Positions 59,080 through 64,000 of a stretch of DNA of 64,000 nt are shown here, one piece after another. The notes below the pieces were generated by a model that had not been told where the DNA came from, ran no database searches, and worked only from the letters and a program-made list of their open reading frames with translations. How positions within the stretch are numbered: the first letter of the stretch is position 1; each line of letters starts with the position of its first letter. The DNA lies in the NCBI GenBank assembly GCA_010094045.1, contig ML986637.1:62001-126000 (forward strand), read 5' to 3'. The translations under genes and the position numbers were made by a program. This DNA comes from Lojkania enalia (lineage: Eukaryota > Ascomycota > Dothideomycetes > Pleosporales).

Positions 59080-61084
59080 TTACTCTCCAATAGCGCCGGC
59101 AGCGCCATGATGAGTGGCTGCTGCGGTGCTCTGGCGGCCGAGATAATCCACGACTGGATAGCGTGCACGGCGCTCCAAGTCATCAAGGGAAATGTGAGAG
59201 CGGATGTAGCTTGACAACTTTAGCCTGATACTATGCTATCTCAGAGATGAGTACCTACCGATCCCGATCGTTAAGGGGGGGTTGATAATCCCATGAATCC
59301 TTTTCGCCTAGAATATATAAGCACTAACATCAGGACGTATAGGCTGTAATTCTCATACCGAGCTGCAGTGCGGTGAAGCACACTCTGCGTTCTCGTTGAC
59401 ACTTCAGAACGTCCTTGTGGATCTCCTCTAGGTTCCACTTCTTACGGGCTTCAGCTCCGAAGGCCTGGAGCACTTGGACATGCTCCGGCTTACTAGATCT
59501 TGCTAGATTGTTCAGCTCCCTGGGATCGTTGACGAGATTGAAGAGCTGTGGCTCGTCAACCAGGGAAGTCGTATACTTCCACTGCCCTCGTCGTATCATG
59601 ACGACTGGCGTAATAGTTCCCTCGCCCATATACTCCCCAAAGACTTCGTCTTTTCCGAGCTCGTTGGAAACGAGATAGTTGTATAGACTCACGCCGTCAA
59701 TAGGAAGTATCGCAGTTCGATCACCACCGACAAGATCAACAAAAGTCGGAAGAAGATCCATCGTGGATACAGATTGAGAGACTCGCTTTGGAGTGAACCG
59801 TGAGGGAGAGTGAATTATCAATGGGACGCGTGCGCTCATTTCGAACCAAGACATCTTATACCACAAACTGCGTTCGCCAAGCATGTCGCCATGATCCCCA
59901 GAGAACACAATGATAGTATCATCAGCTAAGTGGCAATCCTTAAGAATTTTCCTAATCTTGCCGACTTGGTCGTCAACGAATGTACATGCACTGAAATAAG
60001 CACGTCGGGCCCGTTTAGCTGCTTCATCTGGGACCGGATTGTCCCAGAGATCAATACACTTAAGGAGCCGCTTCGTGTGAGAGTCCTGCTCTTCCTGCGG
60101 AATCTGCACCTCGGGCAAGGGAATATCAACACCTTCATATCTGTCCCAATAGTCCCGAGTCATGGTGTACGGATCATGAGGATGCGTCAGAGATACAGTC
60201 AATGCGAACGGCCTACGGGTCTTCGGATCCAAGCGCACATAGTCATACAGGTATTGGGATGCCTTGAACATGACATCCTCATCATAGTCTAGCTGGTTGG
60301 ATCGAACGCAGGGGCCGGCTTGCATAACTGACGACATATTGTGATACCATTCCTGTCGCTCGTCAGGTTTGTCCCAGTTCACGGACCAGCCCAAGTCGCC
60401 AGGGTAGATGTCCGTCGTAAGTCTTCGTTCGAATCCATGGAGTTGATCTTTGCCGATGAAGTGCATTTTTCCAGCAAGGACAGTCTCATACCCTTCCCTT
60501 CGAAGATAATGAGCATATGTAGGAGTTTGGGAGGAGATGATCGAAGCATTGTCATAGCCCTGGATTCTAGAGGGTAGCTGCCCGGCCAACATAGTGAACC
60601 TTGATGGAGCACATAGTGGTGAGTTGCAATATGCGCTCGAGAACACGACGCCAGATTCGGCGAGTGCGTCAATGTTTGGCGTCTTGATAACAGAATCGGG
60701 ATTGTTCATCTTCAATAAAGGTGCAGCCATTTGATCGGCCATAATGTACAAGACATTCGGTTTCTTAGGAAGACCCTCATGAGCCGCATTTCCACCCAAA
60801 GAGACCAAAGCCTGCTCGCGTACAGTTTGAGGAGAAACGGACTCATGTCCACTCATCTGGGGTACTGCAGACACATTCCCTGTAAACTCACCGGGAGGGC
60901 CGTTTCCGTAAACGGGAGCAGCCGAGTGAATGGGGTAGGGGCCTCCAACAGGAGGAGCGGTTGCTTCGCGCGAAATAATGCCCTCAGACCCGGCCTGCTT
61001 CGGGCCGGCCTTGAACGGAACGGGATAGTGAGGAGCAAATGCCTCTGGAGATGACGGTGTCTGATAAATTGCTCCTGGAGCCAT
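59080..61084 (-). CDS. Choline sulfatase
   Basis: Exons 61084-59359, 59307-59259, 59224-59080; 639 aa. Hydrolyses choline-O-sulfate to choline and sulfate, giving sulfur and an osmolyte precursor. From about residue 107: KPNVLYIMADQM (metal-binding start), then NSPLCAPSRFTMLAGQ, whose C-x-P-S-R is the site where Cys becomes formylglycine, then AGKMHFIGKDQLHGFERR, a signature of choline sulfatases. Next come LTHPHDPY, VFSGDHGDMLGERSLWYK (second metal site), and WDYQPPL near the C-terminus, the choline-sulfatase-specific tail recovered only after splicing the two last introns. The first 105 residues are a Pro/Gly/Ala-rich disordered extension with no signal peptide, so the enzyme is probably cytosolic. 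Often co-regulated with sulfur starvation. Confidence 0.94.
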
Positions 61085-64000
61085 CTTGCCTACCGCACCA
61101 CGACTCTGAAGTGATGACCTCTCGGTTTGGGGGCGGCAGGCGCGTTAGACGACTTACCGTGTTCCACGGGTGGGTGCGGCTGAAGAGTACAAGTCGTCGA
61201 GCGCTTGGTAGGTTGAGTTAGGGGCACTGGATTGTAATGGCTTCCAAGGGAATCGACGTGCTTGTTTTCTGCGTGTGTTGATTGTTGAGGCCCGGGATTG
61301 GGAGGGAGAATGTTTTGAGAGGAGTTTTTGGACGGCGAGGGAGTGACGGCAGTGGGCTTAAGAATCACGCAAGTGAGCTCGCAATCCGCGCTAGCCGTTG
61401 CGGGAAGTGTATCGTGTGGGAGACTGGAAGGAGATCTGGACTCGCCGCCGACCACGTCCGATGTAAAGAGACTAGGAGCAGGCTGCGATAACGAGGGTTG
61501 AAAGGCAGTCACTAAATCTTACCCTTTGGCTTGCATGCAATGGCAGCGCTACCAGTCCATGTGACCCTGAGCAGTCACTCCCCAACCTAATGCCCGACCA
61601 TTGGGCCGGCGTGTGTCATGCTCACCGCAGACATAGACAAAGCCCAGCAGCTCTTGTCCACGACCAACATGGCGCCCGTAACAAAGAGTGGCAGTAATGC
61701 CTTCTCCAAAGCTCTGTTGCACCACGCACCTCCAGCATGTGGAGACTTCGGGAAGGAGGCGCGTTAGAAATGTCTACGTGTGCTCGCCGGGATGGATGCA
61801 GGGTCCTCGGGAAGGGATGGAGGCTTCCACGTATAGAAGCATATGATGAGAGGGAGCCGGTGTCGGTTCAGCACAGAGGCACATGCACACGCGCAGCAGG
61901 AGATGATCCTGGGGGACGATGAACCGTCAGAATTGAAGTGAAGTGTGTCTCTTGGCTGGAGAAGCAGACGCTAATGCGTTTCGAAATGATCCGATTCGCC
62001 AATGGCCTTGTCATCCCTGAACAACATCAGAAATTAACAGAGTTGGGCATCCGGGCAGCACTCTGTTAGAGGTGGCCAAATGCTGGACTAGCGGTGGCAT
62101 GAGCGGGACAGTCGACCATTACCCGGGCTGGCTCTGCGGCGCTATCGATGACTGTCCAGAGAGAGCAAATCGGCATCGCACCGACCCTTCCGCCACTCTC
62201 ACACGTGACCAAATCATGCATCGAGAGTCGCCCGGCTAGCTGGAAACGGATATGTTGATTCCATGTATCGGCCAATCAGGACTATACCCCGTGCCGCTTG
62301 TGCTGTAGCGCGCCAGATAGCGTATCTGCCAGGCCTTGTGTGCACGGTGCGAGCCTTCGCTAGCCGGGTCTTCAAGAACGACAAGAATCCCAGTCGCGTG
62401 CAGTTTTTTAGCTGTTGGAAAAATTTTCCTAGATGGTGCAACAGCCCCCACTTGAACATCCAAGGACGAATTGACGTTCGCGTTGATCTGAAGGTGCTGC
62501 TCCAGCTCGCACATCCGAGAGTCGGCGGTCAGGGCCAATCAGCCGGCTCAATAGCAGCCAACTGACTATCTTGCTCGACCCAGGAAAGCAGACGGTGCAT
62601 ATCAGTCATTAGATCTCACCTTGGCGTCGATACACGCGACTCGGCTGTCGAACCTCCGTTCTTATCTTTTCGAGGGCTACGTGGCAAGCTCATCGATGCG
62701 TTGTGCCGCATATTTTGTTCTTCATGATTTTCAGATACGGACATCGCAGGTAAGAAGGCCCGCGGGTTAACATCAAGGTATACTTATGCTTTATTATGAG
62801 CACAATGTCAGCTCGCAGTGTTTAAATCTGCCTCGACTCCTGTTCACAGGAGCAGCGTCGAAGAGCTTGGTTATGGTAGGACAACTCGGCTCCAAGACGA
62901 GAAGGCAGGCAAAAACTTCCTAGCTCATGTTTCCCCTCAATTCCCCAGATCATCATCACTACCAACTTTCCGCCCACCCACGTCCGTTCAAGTGCAATGA
63001 CAAACAGAAACCCGCGGCCCTTCTCTCGATTGGAGCTGAAACGAGAGGCCTCGACCTTAGTTTCTTATGGACTCAACTTCCTCGTCAGGAAAACAAGTCC
63101 CACGTGCTGATCCATCATCGCCTTTTAGACCACGCTGCAACGCTTCCTTTAGCAATCTACGCCTTCGGAAGCTCCGTCTCGCGTTGCACAACACTTCTTT
63201 CGTATCTGCGAGCTCCACATCTGCCAGCTCCAGCCCCAGATACGGACTTTCTGCAATGTCTCCATCGGAATCGCACATTCTGCGCCTTACTCCCTCGCCA
63301 CGGACCAACAGTGTATCATAAAGTCTCAATAAAGTAGGCGCATCCTCGACAAGACCTGCTCCTTTAGCCGGCCGGCGGTAGACTGATAAGCAAGCCAGCT
63401 CCTGCCATGTACAATTTGGGTCTACATCCGCGCCTACTATTCAATTTCCTGCAATATCCGCCATCCTAGGGCTGTAAGAGGCATTCTGAGCAACATATCA
63501 GCTCGCTAGCTATATACAGTCAAAATTTCTATTCTACAGACGTTAGATCGGCCTGACTGGCCACATTCTTTCTCGACACCGACCCAGTAACGGCAGCGTG
63601 TAGGTGCTGTAATCAACTTCCTTTGCCGGGGGTAAAGCTCTTCAGAGTATCGCAGAAGCCTCTCCAGTATTCTACTTGTCTTCTTAGTTTCTCAGTTTCT
63701 CACTACATCTTTTCTATTTTCCTTTTTGCCAAAATTTCCTGGAAACTGCACCCGCTTCTGTACCTGGGCGCTCTTGAGAAATTCGATTCATAATAAGAAC
63801 ATGTAAGCCCCGTGTCAGGAAATCTATTCGACGACCAAAGCTGTCAAAAAAGGTGCGAGAGAGCCATTTTGTGCCGTTATTCTACATTCTTTGTGGCCCC
63901 CCGACGTATGGTCACGGTGATACCCCGCTCCTACCACCAAAATGTTTAGAAACAATTGATACGCGTTTCATTCAATGAATGCGATACGTAAATTCCTTTA
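61085..64000. other. Non-coding end of window
   Basis: The choline sulfatase upstream region to the window end. A 140-codon ORF (61512-61090, minus) stops a few bases before the sulfatase ATG and may be leader sequence or an upstream ORF. The remaining ORFs overlap in several frames and lack domains. About 63660-63800 is pyrimidine-rich (TTCTCAGTTTCTCAC), as promoters of fungal genes often are, so a gene may start to the right of the window. Confidence 0.45.

Noticed and set aside
61090..61512. 140-codon minus-strand ORF as a separate gene
   Set aside because: Pro/Ser-rich without domain, directly upstream of the sulfatase start; better seen as leader sequence.
1..64000. CRISPR arrays, bacterial operons, insertion sequences, riboswitches
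   Set aside because: None seen; the window is intron-containing fungal nuclear DNA.

Overview
The window is nuclear DNA of a filamentous ascomycete (Pezizomycotina). Evidence: short GT-AG introns of about 45-125 nt with CTAAC/CTGAC-type branch sites, densely packed conserved genes on both strands, large disordered regulatory proteins, and one AT-rich repeat whose two arms differ only by C:G-to-T:A transitions, as repeat-induced point mutation (RIP) leaves them. A Dothideomycete is my guess; the sequence does not prove the class. Intron-exon structures were worked out by hand. For every multi-exon model except kinesin the exon lengths add up to a whole number of codons; for kinesin one junction does not close.

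Layout: 1-1085 (+) is the 3' end of a SNF2-family (ULS1-like) translocase. 1.1-2.9 kb is AT-rich and holds a RIP-marked inverted repeat. 2.9-9.3 kb (-) is the most interesting region. It holds two adjacent genes that both begin with a fungal STAND-type (PigL_N/HeLo-like) N-terminal domain. One ends in TPR, zinc fingers and a Rho-like small GTPase. The other ends in LIM fingers like those of fungal RhoGAPs but lacks a GAP domain. 10.1-12.0 kb holds a decayed coding region. Then follow a mitochondrial acyl-CoA dehydrogenase (-), an INCENP/Sli15 orthologue (+), a membrane-anchored glycosyltransferase-like protein (-), a J-domain protein (-), ribosomal protein L15 with a 9-nt exon (-), an unidentified 227-aa coiled protein (-) and a PSP1-domain protein (-).

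31.1-34.6 kb is a long GC-rich intergenic stretch. Next come a MARVEL membrane protein (+), a long coding-like region broken almost only by in-frame TAG codons (36.0-39.6 kb, -), histidinol-phosphate aminotransferase (-), an intron-containing tRNA-Glu(CTC) (+), a mitochondrial Obg GTPase (-), a short-chain dehydrogenase (+), a mucin-like single-pass surface protein (+), conventional kinesin-1 (-), the E2 enzyme Rad6/Ubc2 (-) and choline sulfatase (-). The last 3 kb holds no gene I can support.

Most loci are ordinary housekeeping genes. The candidate new system is the 2.9-9.3 kb pair: a Rho-like GTPase module and a RhoGAP-type LIM module, each behind the same class of N-terminal domain used by fungal NLR/STAND immune and cell-death proteins. 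The second locus worth a look is the TAG-interrupted gene at 36.0-39.6 kb, either a young pseudogene or a candidate for stop-codon recoding or editing.
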